Below, piece by piece: positions 1-6,220 of a DNA stretch of 10,342 nt. Where the stretch lies: NCBI GenBank assembly GCA_903886985.1, contig CAISOI010000285.1:1-10342 (forward strand), in the 5' to 3' direction. Each line of letters begins with the position of its first letter. The first letter of the stretch is position 1. This stretch comes from an uncultured Chthonomonas sp. (GTDB lineage: Bacteria > Armatimonadota > Chthonomonadetes > Chthonomonadales > CAJBBX01). The position numbers were made by a program, and so were the translations under genes. The notes under the pieces are model-generated. The model did not search any database. It had not been told where the DNA came from and worked only from the letters and a program-made list of their open reading frames with translations.

Positions 1-120
1 CCGATCTGGCAGAGAATAACCAATGTGGTAAGCCCCGAGGAACAGGAAGACGGCGTAAATGATACAGACGCCATAGAGCAACTGCTTTTTTGTAGAAGGA
101 TTAATCGGTCTCTTCTCCAC
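1..120 (-). CDS. Membrane protein, N-terminal fragment (cut by window edge)
   Basis: An open frame runs from a GTG at 120 to the left edge of the window, giving 40 codons with no stop; an in-frame TAA at 127-129 lies just upstream. The peptide begins with a short basic stretch (EKRP, then STKK) followed by about 20 hydrophobic residues (LLYGVCIIYAVFLFLGAY). This is the usual look of a cytoplasmic N-terminus plus a first transmembrane helix or uncleaved signal anchor. It lies 125 bp downstream of the epimerase on the same strand, so it is probably the next gene of the polysaccharide cluster. A polymerase, flippase, ligase or membrane glycosyltransferase would fit, but the fragment is too short to choose. 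No strong ribosome binding site precedes the GTG, so the exact start is uncertain. Confidence 0.55.
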   Translation of the reverse strand, partial: MEKRPINPSTKKQLLYGVCIIYAVFLFLGAYHIGYSLPDR

Positions 121-230
121 AGTGAATTAAAAGCATTGTACTTTCAAATCGAGTAGATACAGCTTACTTGTCAAAGAAGTACGGGATGATATCGCTTTGA
201 AAGTTGTCAGATGGTCCTATTTTAGAGTCT

Positions 231-245
231 TTGTTTGATAAACAA
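231..245. repeat. Perfect AT-rich inverted repeat just after the epimerase stop
   Basis: TTGTTT (231-236), a 3-base spacer GAT, then AAACAA (240-245) form a perfect 6-bp inverted repeat that abuts the epimerase stop codon (246-248). It could form a weak 3'-end hairpin on the minus-strand transcript or be a small operator for the next gene. The stem is AT-only and no T-run follows on the minus strand, so it is not a convincing intrinsic terminator. A consensus-like TTGACA lies downstream at 174-169 on the minus strand, but I see no matching -10 box at 16-18 bp. Confidence 0.35.
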
Positions 246-1394
246 CTACTGGCGACGATGCCTGAAATCCAATAATGCTTTGCCAGTTTCTGCTTCGGTA
301 AGCGGCTCTTCTGAAGCAGCCCATTGAACGTAGTTTTTTATGCCTTCTTCAAGTGACACACGTGGAATAAACCCTAAATCTGACTGGATTGCGCGAATGT
401 CTGCGGCATTATGCCGAATATCTCCCACTCGGAAGTGACCATTCACCGAAATATCAGAACTGGAATTTAGTAATCCTCTAAGGAGTTCTGCAAGGTACAT
501 TAGCCGGGTATATTTCCCTGATCCCACATTAAAGACGCCTGGTTTCCCAAATTCCAGTGAACGGAGTATGGAATCGACGATATCTGTAACGTATACAAAG
601 TCTCGCGTTACATCCCCATCTTCGAAGATGTCGATTGGCAAGTTCTGCAACATGCGAGAATAGAAGACTCCGATGACGCCAGTGTAGGGATTTCGCAAGC
701 TCTGTCCTGGACCATAAACGTTTTGAAATCGCAAGGTGGTTAGCTCCACACTTGCAGACCGCAGGAGCATTTGCAAGTAGCTTTCCTGTACGCTCTTCGT
801 AAGACCATAGAACGAGGCAGGACGGTGAGGTGCGTCTTCCGGCGTCGGTATCGTCTCCAACGCGGTGCCGCATTTAGGGCAGACAGGGTTCCAACGGGCG
901 GCGGTCAGATCCTTTTCCGTTCGAAGGTTGGGATACTCGTTAACATTACAAATATTACAGTGATAGGCGCCTTCCCCATATACCGCTCGAGAAGAAGACA
1001 AAACAACTTGTCGGGTAGATTGGAATCCACCTCCCGATTTTAGTAAAACTGCTTCTGCCAGAACTGCACAGCCACCCGTATTTACGCGATCATAATTGCC
1101 AATATCAAACATGGATTGGCCGGTGCCGGTCAAAGCTGCCAAATGCACAATCTGCGCTACATTCGGGTAGCGAGAACCTATTTCGACCCAAGTCTCTGGC
1201 TGCGATACGTCCAATTGAATGCAATCCGCCAAACCAGTCAGTTCGGACGAAAACTTTGGAGATTCACCGTGGACCTGCGGGAGGAGATTATCCACAATAA
1301 CGGGTCGTATTCCCTTTTCTGAAAGTGCGCGCGTCAGCCATGTGCCTATGAATCCGGCACCCCCAGTGATTAAGAGTGTTCCATCAGACTGCAT
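246..1394 (-). CDS. NAD-dependent nucleotide-sugar epimerase, dTDP-L-rhamnose 4-epimerase type, with zinc-knuckle insertion
   Basis: This is an extended short-chain dehydrogenase/reductase (about 382 aa) acting on a nucleotide-activated sugar in the cytoplasm. It shows the N-terminal Rossmann motif TGGAGFIGT (residues 10-18), the SSSRAVYGEG segment with the catalytic Ser, and the YGLTK catalytic Tyr/Lys pair (Tyr196, Lys200). Between these lies an insertion with two cysteine pairs, C146-x2-C149 and C172-x2-C175, then a PTPEDAP segment. From memory this arrangement is characteristic of dTDP-L-rhamnose 4-epimerases (WbiB-like), which make dTDP-6-deoxy-L-talose; another 4-epimerase or a dehydratase remains possible. 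I chose the ATG at 1394 because AGGTGG (1408-1403) sits 8 nt before it. A GTG at 1406 in the same frame would overlap that site. The gene overlaps the preceding acyltransferase by 11 bp, suggesting coupled translation. Confidence 0.88.
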   Translation of the reverse strand: MQSDGTLLITGGAGFIGTWLTRALSEKGIRPVIVDNLLPQVHGESPKFSSELTGLADCIQLDVSQPETWVEIGSRYPNVAQIVHLAALTGTGQSMFDIGNYDRVNTGGCAVLAEAVLLKSGGGFQSTRQVVLSSSRAVYGEGAYHCNICNVNEYPNLRTEKDLTAARWNPVCPKCGTALETIPTPEDAPHRPASFYGLTKSVQESYLQMLLRSASVELTTLRFQNVYGPGQSLRNPYTGVIGVFYSRMLQNLPIDIFEDGDVTRDFVYVTDIVDSILRSLEFGKPGVFNVGSGKYTRLMYLAELLRGLLNSSSDISVNGHFRVGDIRHNAADIRAIQSDLGFIPRVSLEEGIKNYVQWAASEEPLTEAETGKALLDFRHRRQ

Positions 1395-2043
1395 TTTCGT
1401 CGCCACCTACTGTTTTATTTCGGAACTTAATAACCCTTGCTGGGGAGCCGACTGCAACTGCATATTCTGGAATATCGCGATTTACAAAAGAGTGCGCACC
1501 AATGATAGCGTGTGAACCAATAGTAACCCCTGGAGCAACCGTGCACTTTGCACCGAACCATACATCGTCTCCGATGACAACAGGGCGCGGCTTTGTTAGC
1601 CCCTGCAAAAGTATTGGTCGTGTTAAATCTGCTGTTTGGTGGTCAACATCCATGATATGTGTGTATGCAGCAGTAACTACATATTCACCTATATTGATGT
1701 TGCCATCGCAATAGATTGAAACACCATTGACCAATATGGAGCCTTTCCCAATTTTCAGATGTCCGCCACATAGAATACAGCCGAAATCTTGTATCTGAAC
1801 GTCGTCGCTAATCTCTACACTTCCGTTATCGCCCACACGAATCATCACTTCCCTGCCAATGGATACATTCTTCCCGATTCGGAAACTGCCGGACCCAGAA
1901 ACTGTGAGGGAATGGTGACCAAATGCTTTAAAGCCGATGTCGGTTTGGATCCCCATAGCATTAAGGCGAAACCGATTGAACTGTTGTTTCACCGGAAAGA
2001 CAGTGCGATCATGTAATTTTGCGAGAATCTGCCAAACGTTCAT
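1384..2043 (-). CDS. Hexapeptide-repeat acyltransferase (left-handed beta-helix; WcaF/LacA-like)
   Basis: A 219-aa cytoplasmic acyltransferase that probably transfers an acetyl group from acetyl-CoA to a sugar of the surface glycan or its precursor. Imperfect hexapeptide repeats ([IV]G-x4 type) run from about residue 55 to 185, for example IGKNVSIG, ISDDVQI, IGKGSIL, INIGEYV, VIGDDVWFGA and VTIGSHAIIGA. The loop containing His129 and His135 (THIMDVDHQ) matches the active-site region of the maltose/galactoside O-acetyltransferase (XAT) class. The C-terminal NRDIPEYAVAVGSPARVI is the usual end of these enzymes. The start ATG overlaps the methyltransferase stop as ATGA (2043-2040). I see no good ribosome binding site, so translation probably depends on coupling. 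The acyl group and acceptor cannot be read from the sequence. Confidence 0.9.
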   Translation of the reverse strand: MNVWQILAKLHDRTVFPVKQQFNRFRLNAMGIQTDIGFKAFGHHSLTVSGSGSFRIGKNVSIGREVMIRVGDNGSVEISDDVQIQDFGCILCGGHLKIGKGSILVNGVSIYCDGNINIGEYVVTAAYTHIMDVDHQTADLTRPILLQGLTKPRPVVIGDDVWFGAKCTVAPGVTIGSHAIIGAHSFVNRDIPEYAVAVGSPARVIKFRNKTVGGDENAV

Positions 2044-3032
2044 TTAGTGGATGCCGGACGAACAGCGACAGCATCGACATGGCCATCTGGCAAGAACCGG
2101 TCATACCAACTCAACATTCGAGAGGCAAGACGGTTATTCATCAGCTTCGTCAAAGTCGGGCGGTCTCTCCAGACAATATGAAGGGTGTGCGACATACCTA
2201 CGGCAGCGAGGGGATAGGATATTTCAACGTCACTGAAACCAGCGTTTTTAAGCAGTTTTGTCAAAGTCTCGCCTGTGTAGTGGTAGTAGTGAACTGGGGC
2301 AGTGAACATGTACCACTTATCGCGGAATTTCTTTGCATATTTACTGCCAACATTTGGAACTGAGATATAGATTCGTCCACCAGGTTTGAGGACACGTTTT
2401 ACTTCCTGAATGACTTCCATAGGATTGTGGATGTGTTCTAAGGAATCCCAAAGTGTGACGGCATCGAACTGCTCATCCGCGTAATGACCGTCAAATATTT
2501 CTCCCACGACCATCTCGTGGCCCGCTTCGGCGGCAAATTTAGCCGATGCAGGACTAATTTCAACTCCAAAGGTTTTCCAGCCGAGTCGAGCATAACGGGT
2601 AAGCATCTCGCCATTCCCGCAACCGACATCCAGAATGGTTCCTCCATCAACCGGTACGGGAAGCTTTTTGATGAGGGCGCAACGAGTGGTGTAGGGAAGT
2701 GCCAATTTGGAGAACAGTTGTTTGGCGGAGGATTCTTTACAGACAATGTTGTATCCACGCCGAGCTGGGGGAATTTCGAAAAGTGCTCTTCCCCAGGATG
2801 TCTGTCCTGGGGCGCCCGAAGCGATTGTGTAATAGTCGTTTGGGTAATAACTCCCAATTTCGGAAGGTGGAATACGAGGGTTCATGAATATCACGCCGCA
2901 ACCTTCACATGTAGCGACGGGCCATTGTCCGGGATTATTGTATACGTAATCCTTTGCATCGAATAGGTGCTGCGATTTATCGGATCCGCAAATGCTGCAT
3001 GACACGACTTCTAGTTCAGCCTTCTTGGTCAT
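2040..3032 (-). CDS. Class I SAM-dependent methyltransferase with N-terminal four-cysteine zinc-binding motif
   Basis: A 330-aa methyltransferase. SAM motif I is seen as ILDVGCGNGEML (residues 133-144), followed by FGVEISP, the FDAVTLWDSLEHIHNP post-motif region and LKPGGRIYISVPN. This is the Methyltransf_11/23 pattern. The N-terminus carries C12-x2-C15 and C42-x2-C45 (CSIC and CEGC), a probable structural zinc site. That module is common in methyltransferases of glycan clusters and antibiotic-sugar C-methyltransferases. It likely methylates a sugar or lipid-linked glycan, but the target is unknown. I chose the ATG at 3032 over one at 3077. It has AAGGA (3044-3040) 7 nt upstream, it forms an ATGA overlap with the glycosyltransferase stop, and the extra 15 residues of the longer form are unlike the family. 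It ends with an ATGA overlap into the acyltransferase. Confidence 0.9.
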   Translation of the reverse strand: MTKKAELEVVSCSICGSDKSQHLFDAKDYVYNNPGQWPVATCEGCGVIFMNPRIPPSEIGSYYPNDYYTIASGAPGQTSWGRALFEIPPARRGYNIVCKESSAKQLFSKLALPYTTRCALIKKLPVPVDGGTILDVGCGNGEMLTRYARLGWKTFGVEISPASAKFAAEAGHEMVVGEIFDGHYADEQFDAVTLWDSLEHIHNPMEVIQEVKRVLKPGGRIYISVPNVGSKYAKKFRDKWYMFTAPVHYYHYTGETLTKLLKNAGFSDVEISYPLAAVGMSHTLHIVWRDRPTLTKLMNNRLASRMLSWYDRFLPDGHVDAVAVRPASTK

Positions 3033-3976
3033 TGTCCGTTCCTTCCAGCATCCATAAGGTCGATGACCGCCTTCCATCGTCGGTCTGGCATAATGGATGC
3101 GACGTATTCGACGGCAAATCTTAAGTTGGGGCCAGATTCCGCTTTTGAATCAACAAAGAAGTCGAACATTTTTGCTCGTACTCGGCGTTCCACCTGACTA
3201 CGAACTTCGGCAGTTACTCGCGGGTTATTTTGTACCCATTCCCATGCACGTGTTAGCGAATAGAGGTCTTCGGTAATTCGTACAATGACATTCGTGCTGC
3301 TCGTCACCGCCTGGTTATGCACCCTGTATGAGGCAAGCGGCGAATCTAAATAGGCAAGTGAATGACCATTCAACATGTTGAGATAGAGGTCCCAGTCTGC
3401 GCTCTGCCTCAGACGAATATCAAATCCTCCACTTTCCAGAAAAACTCTCCTTTTTAGAAGCATCGCACTTGCCGACATGAGGAAACATCCACCACATAAC
3501 ATCCCTATAACATCGGTTCCCTGTATCACATTCGTGCGAGAAAGCAACTCAAAAACCTCTGGGTCGCCGTGCCATCTGTCCGCTACGATTCGGCCTTCCG
3601 CATCCATTCGAATGGTGCGGCAATGCGCAATTGCGATTGTTTTGTCGCCGGAAACGGTTTCCAGCATCTTTTCGAGGAATTGCGGCTCTGCAGCGTCGTC
3701 TGCTCCCGCGAACCAGAGCCATTCCCCTTGGGCCTCTTCAGCGCCTTCATTCCAGCGTTGGTAAACTTTCCCCGAGTTATCCGAATGGGGTGTTAGTCCC
3801 ACTCTCGGATCCGAAGTAAATTCCTCTGCAATTGCATTGCTTTGGTCACTGCTGCCATCGTCGATATAAATTAATTCAAACCGCTGTTCGGTCTGATTAA
3901 GTATGGATTGAAACCGCTCTCGGAGGTATCTCTGATAATTGTAATTGGGGAGGATGACGGAAATGAGAGGTTTCAA
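3029..3976 (-). CDS. Family 2 glycosyltransferase (GT-A fold)
   Basis: A 315-aa inverting glycosyltransferase that would add one sugar to a lipid-linked glycan at the inner membrane. The domain starts immediately with KPLISVILPNYNYQRYL. It has the nucleotide-binding DDGSSD (39-44), the metal-binding DXD-like FAGADDA (ADD at 92-94) and the acceptor/base region GGFDIRLRQSADWDLYL. No transmembrane segment is evident, and donor and acceptor cannot be told. The frame is open up to an ATG at 4042, but that start lacks a ribosome binding site and would overlap the previous gene by 62 bp. The TTG at 3976 lies 4 nt after the previous stop, places the GT2 motif at the usual distance from the N-terminus, and has a weak G-rich sequence upstream (GGGAACGG, 3993-3986). 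I prefer the TTG, with moderate certainty. Confidence 0.9.
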   Translation of the reverse strand: MKPLISVILPNYNYQRYLRERFQSILNQTEQRFELIYIDDGSSDQSNAIAEEFTSDPRVGLTPHSDNSGKVYQRWNEGAEEAQGEWLWFAGADDAAEPQFLEKMLETVSGDKTIAIAHCRTIRMDAEGRIVADRWHGDPEVFELLSRTNVIQGTDVIGMLCGGCFLMSASAMLLKRRVFLESGGFDIRLRQSADWDLYLNMLNGHSLAYLDSPLASYRVHNQAVTSSTNVIVRITEDLYSLTRAWEWVQNNPRVTAEVRSQVERRVRAKMFDFFVDSKAESGPNLRFAVEYVASIMPDRRWKAVIDLMDAGRNGQ

Positions 3977-3980
3977 TAGA

Positions 3981-4589
3981 TCAGACCGTTCCCATCGATA
4001 GCCATGGGTTCGAGGTACGTGACAACCCGTTTTCCTCAACATTCAACAAGGCAAAATTGCCACTGTTTTGCTCGGCCGCTATTATGAGTTCATCAACATT
4101 GTCGAAGTACTGGCTCGACTCAGTCTGGTCCCATTCTTTAGGGTGGTCAATCAAAAGAAGTTGCCAATCCGCGGCGATTTCGGCAAAAAGCTCGGACTCG
4201 CGGGTCGTCATTTCTGTGGGCCGAATGTAAGGGATGAATCTAGTCGAGATAGTGTTGAGATTACTTCTATGAGCTGCAACAGCAATTAACAAGGCAGCCC
4301 TTGCGGGAGACTCAAAACATGCGAAAAGTGAGGTGTAACAATGGGCTATTGTTTCCCGGTATTGACCTGCGTCAAAAGAATCCCATGCTAGCGAAAAATG
4401 GTATCTCCCAGAACCGCTCAGGCAATCCACCAGTGATAACAGACTATCTTTGGAATAAGGGGGTAATGGAGGCTCAATTGTGCCCGAAAGTGTCTCACCT
4501 TTTGCGCTTCGTTTGACACGGCGCATCAATCCATAAATGCCACTCAACCAGCCGGTCTTTAAGCTCTCTCGCAAGATAAAGTCAGTCAC
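3981..4589 (-). CDS. Uncharacterised 202-aa protein heading the polysaccharide operon
   Basis: I do not recognise this protein. It has no signal peptide or transmembrane segment. A basic N-terminal part (MRRVKRSAKGE, about residues 21-31) leads into a mostly helical middle. The stretch YHFSLAWDSFDAGQYRETIA, followed by a CYTSLFACFESPARAALLIA segment, has the A/G-Y-A spacing of one or two TPR-like hairpins, so a protein-binding helical-repeat role is possible but unproven. The GTG at 4589 is preferred because AGGAG (4601-4597) sits 7 nt upstream. A longer form from a GTG at 4634 has no such site, and that codon lies inside an 18-bp palindrome. The gene is first in the cluster and ends 4 nt before the preferred glycosyltransferase start, so it is probably co-expressed with that enzyme. 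Its C-terminal 62 bp also read openly in the glycosyltransferase frame. Confidence 0.7.
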   Translation of the reverse strand: MTDFILRESLKTGWLSGIYGLMRRVKRSAKGETLSGTIEPPLPPYSKDSLLSLVDCLSGSGRYHFSLAWDSFDAGQYRETIAHCYTSLFACFESPARAALLIAVAAHRSNLNTISTRFIPYIRPTEMTTRESELFAEIAADWQLLLIDHPKEWDQTESSQYFDNVDELIIAAEQNSGNFALLNVEENGLSRTSNPWLSMGTV

Positions 4590-4596
4590 TAAAACA

Positions 4597-4601
4597 CTCC
4601 T
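4597..4601 (-). promoter_or_regulatory. Ribosome binding site AGGAG that fixes a GTG start
   Basis: AGGAG on the minus strand, 7 nt before the GTG at 4589. It is the strongest such site near the 5' end of the polysaccharide operon and argues against the longer reading frame that begins at 4634. Confidence 0.6.
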
Positions 4602-4628
4602 AATACTGTGCCGAAACATTTCAGCAAT

Positions 4629-4646
4629 CAGCACGACATCGTGCTG
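4629..4646. repeat. 18-bp palindrome, candidate operator
   Basis: CAGCACGA and TCGTGCTG are exact reverse complements around a 2-base centre (CA). The element lies 40-57 bp upstream of the preferred GTG start (4589) of the first polysaccharide gene. This suits a binding site for a dimeric regulator, or a 5'-leader hairpin if transcription starts further upstream, for example from the TATAAT at 4765-4760. No regulator gene is present in the window to pair with it. Confidence 0.45.
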
Positions 4647-4898
4647 TGAAATTCCACTCTATAAACGATTCGATTGACGTTTTAGATGATAGTCAATCAT
4701 ATGCATCATCAAGGATGCCAACGTATGTCCAAGTATTTCAGGGGGCTAGTGACAATATCATTATACCTCTCCGCTCACAGGTGAAGTTGACGCGCCTGAC
4801 TCATGGTTGATGAACTATGGTACAACACGGAGTGTGGTAGGATGTGCTGCCCAGCAGAAACTCCAACTACTTATTTACTAGTTCAAGTGAGGTTCATA

Positions 4899-5354
4899 AT
4901 GCGGAATAAAACGGTATTTTCATCGGCTATTAGCGTGCTTGGATTGTTGTTTTGTGGTCATATCGTGATGTCTCAATCCAATCCTGCGGAAACCTCAGTC
5001 TCTAAGGAACTTATCCAGATCGAACAGAATCTGGTTACGGCTCTCCTCCAGAATAACCCGATTCCCTTTGAAGCAAATATCGTCAAAACTGCCACCATAA
5101 CTGGTCCGGATGGTGTGGTAATGACTCGCGAGGAGTTGGTCAATGCAGTTAAGTCTGTGAAGTATACGTCGATTGACCTGAAGGATGTAAAAGTAAAGAT
5201 TTACGGGGAAGTTGCCATTGTCACTTATCAATCAACCGAGCAGTTGAAAGATGCGACGGAGGCGACAAAGAATAGATGGACCGATACATTTGTTAAATCC
5301 GACGGCAAATGGCAGATAGTCGCAATGCACGGATCCACTTTAGCAGAACCTTAA
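4899..5354 (+). CDS. Secreted DUF4440/SnoaL-like (NTF2-fold) protein
   Basis: A 151-aa protein with an N-terminal leader (RNK, then hydrophobic residues about 6-24) and probable cleavage near MSQS. Its mature part is a single NTF2-like domain: the helix SKELIQIEQNLVTALLQNN, a strand around GPDGVVMTREELVNAV, then VKVKIYGEVAIVTYQSTEQ and the typical closing pattern RWTDTFVKSDGKWQIVAMH (about residues 126-144). That closing pattern is the hallmark of the DUF4440 group. Members are small binding or enzymatic cone folds, and no catalytic function can be assigned here. The start at 4899 follows GAGG (4889-4892) at 6-nt spacing. A longer in-frame reading from 4803 would place a cysteine-rich, non-signal-like tail before the leader and is rejected. 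It precedes the YceI-like gene on the same strand by 153 bp. Confidence 0.8.
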   Translation: MRNKTVFSSAISVLGLLFCGHIVMSQSNPAETSVSKELIQIEQNLVTALLQNNPIPFEANIVKTATITGPDGVVMTREELVNAVKSVKYTSIDLKDVKVKIYGEVAIVTYQSTEQLKDATEATKNRWTDTFVKSDGKWQIVAMHGSTLAEP

Positions 5355-5507
5355 CAATTCTTCCATACGGTCATCTGTGCAGTAACATAGGGGCCGAACT
5401 GCAAAACGGGTGGTAGCGGAGTAGTTGGACTTCGCGTCTCGTACTTAGAACTTAGTGCTTGGGATACGAATAAGATTCTGTGCAAATACCATTTTTGGGA
5501 AGACACA

Positions 5508-6167
5508 ATGTTCGGTTATGTATTCGGTTTGAAGTCAGTGCTTGCTTTGGCGACAGTGCTTGGGGGTCAGAATCCTGTAAAAAGGGAGATCTCGTTTGAT
5601 TTCAAAGATCCCAAAGAGATAAGTGCTATCAGTTTGATGATCGATTCCAAGCTGGAACCGATTGTTGGTTGGGCAAAGGGGATCAGTGGCACGGTGAGAT
5701 TTGATCCTGAACATCCGATGAAGACGGCTGGAGATATTGCGGTAGATGCAACAACAATTCAATTCGCGAATGACGGATACACCGCAACGGCTCGTGGATT
5801 TGCGCTCGAATCGAAGAAGTACCCGAAGATTGAGTTCAAATTGCGTAAAGTCCTGAACGTGTCATCACCCGTGAAGTCGATTTATCAGGCTACAGTATTG
5901 GCGGACTTCAAATGCAAGGGCATAACCATTCCCTTAACTCTTCTGGTGAAAGCGAGTTATTTCCCCAGGATGGCGGAAGAGCGCACAAACGGCAAGTATA
6001 AAGGTGACGTTCTCGTGATCCGGACTAATTTCAACATTAGTCGAACGAAATTTGGTATTAGCGATGGAATACCCGCGAACCTTGTAGATGACACAATCGG
6101 CATTCGAGTTGCGATAGTCGGTATTCATTACGCTGACAAACGCCCTGATCCGATCTCCAAGCCCTGA
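5508..6167 (+). CDS. YceI-family protein (lipid/polyisoprenoid-binding lipocalin-like)
   Basis: A 219-aa protein matching the YceI beta-barrel pattern. IDSKLEPIVGWAKGISGTVRFDPEHP is followed by DIAVDATTIQFANDG, a loop, then SKKYPKIEFKLRKV and a further strand region ending VGIHYAD. In YceI proteins these strands enclose a hydrophobic pocket for isoprenoid-type lipids such as a quinone tail; ligand binding here is inferred from the family. The first 20 residues (FGYVFGLKSVLALATVLGG) are hydrophobic and probably a signal peptide, although only one lysine is present and the n-region is weak. GGGAAG lies about 5 nt upstream of the ATG. It is usually a periplasmic or secreted protein. The 153-bp gap before it (5355-5507) holds no clear terminator, so it may be cotranscribed with the DUF4440 gene or have its own promoter. 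Confidence 0.88.
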   Translation: MFGYVFGLKSVLALATVLGGQNPVKREISFDFKDPKEISAISLMIDSKLEPIVGWAKGISGTVRFDPEHPMKTAGDIAVDATTIQFANDGYTATARGFALESKKYPKIEFKLRKVLNVSSPVKSIYQATVLADFKCKGITIPLTLLVKASYFPRMAEERTNGKYKGDVLVIRTNFNISRTKFGISDGIPANLVDDTIGIRVAIVGIHYADKRPDPISKP

Positions 6168-6220
6168 TGCTGCGACTGATTGGAGTCGATTTAGTCGGCA
6201 CGATAAAACCTTTGTGAATG

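Larger units (their letters stand above)
4590..4898. promoter_or_regulatory. Divergent intergenic region with palindromes
   Basis: This 309-bp gap separates the minus-strand polysaccharide operon from the plus-strand DUF4440-like gene, so it should hold promoters for both directions. It contains three perfect inverted repeats. CAGCACGA-CA-TCGTGCTG lies at 4629-4646, GATTGAC-N13-GTCAATC at 4672-4698 and TGCTG-CC-CAGCA at 4845-4856. A perfect -10-like TATAAT is read on the minus strand at 4765-4760, but no good -35 box is seen 16-18 bp before it. On the plus strand TTGACG (4787-4792) resembles a -35 box without a well-placed -10. The peptide readable upstream of the DUF4440 start (4803-4898) does not look like real coding sequence. 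Promoter positions are therefore unresolved. Confidence 0.5.

Noticed and set aside
152..174. TTGACA on the minus strand upstream of the partial membrane protein, considered as a promoter
   Set aside because: No -10-like hexamer lies 16-18 bp downstream; the nearest TACAAT is 28 bp away.
2484..2966. A 160-codon plus-strand open frame opposite the methyltransferase
   Set aside because: Antisense shadow of a gene with clear SAM motifs; no ribosome binding site or family signature.
4770..4779. TGTGAGCGGA on the minus strand, identical to one half of the lac operator
   Set aside because: Only one half-site matches, the symmetric half is missing, and no LacI-type gene is nearby. A 10-bp match is best treated as chance.
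4803..4898. N-terminal extension of the DUF4440 protein to an ATG at 4803
   Set aside because: It would bury the signal peptide inside the protein and has no ribosome binding site, while the ATG at 4899 has GAGG at a good distance.
6173..6188. CGACT-N6-AGTCG stem between the convergent YceI and sulfatase genes, considered as a terminator
   Set aside because: The stem is only 5 bp with a 6-nt loop and no T-run follows on either strand.
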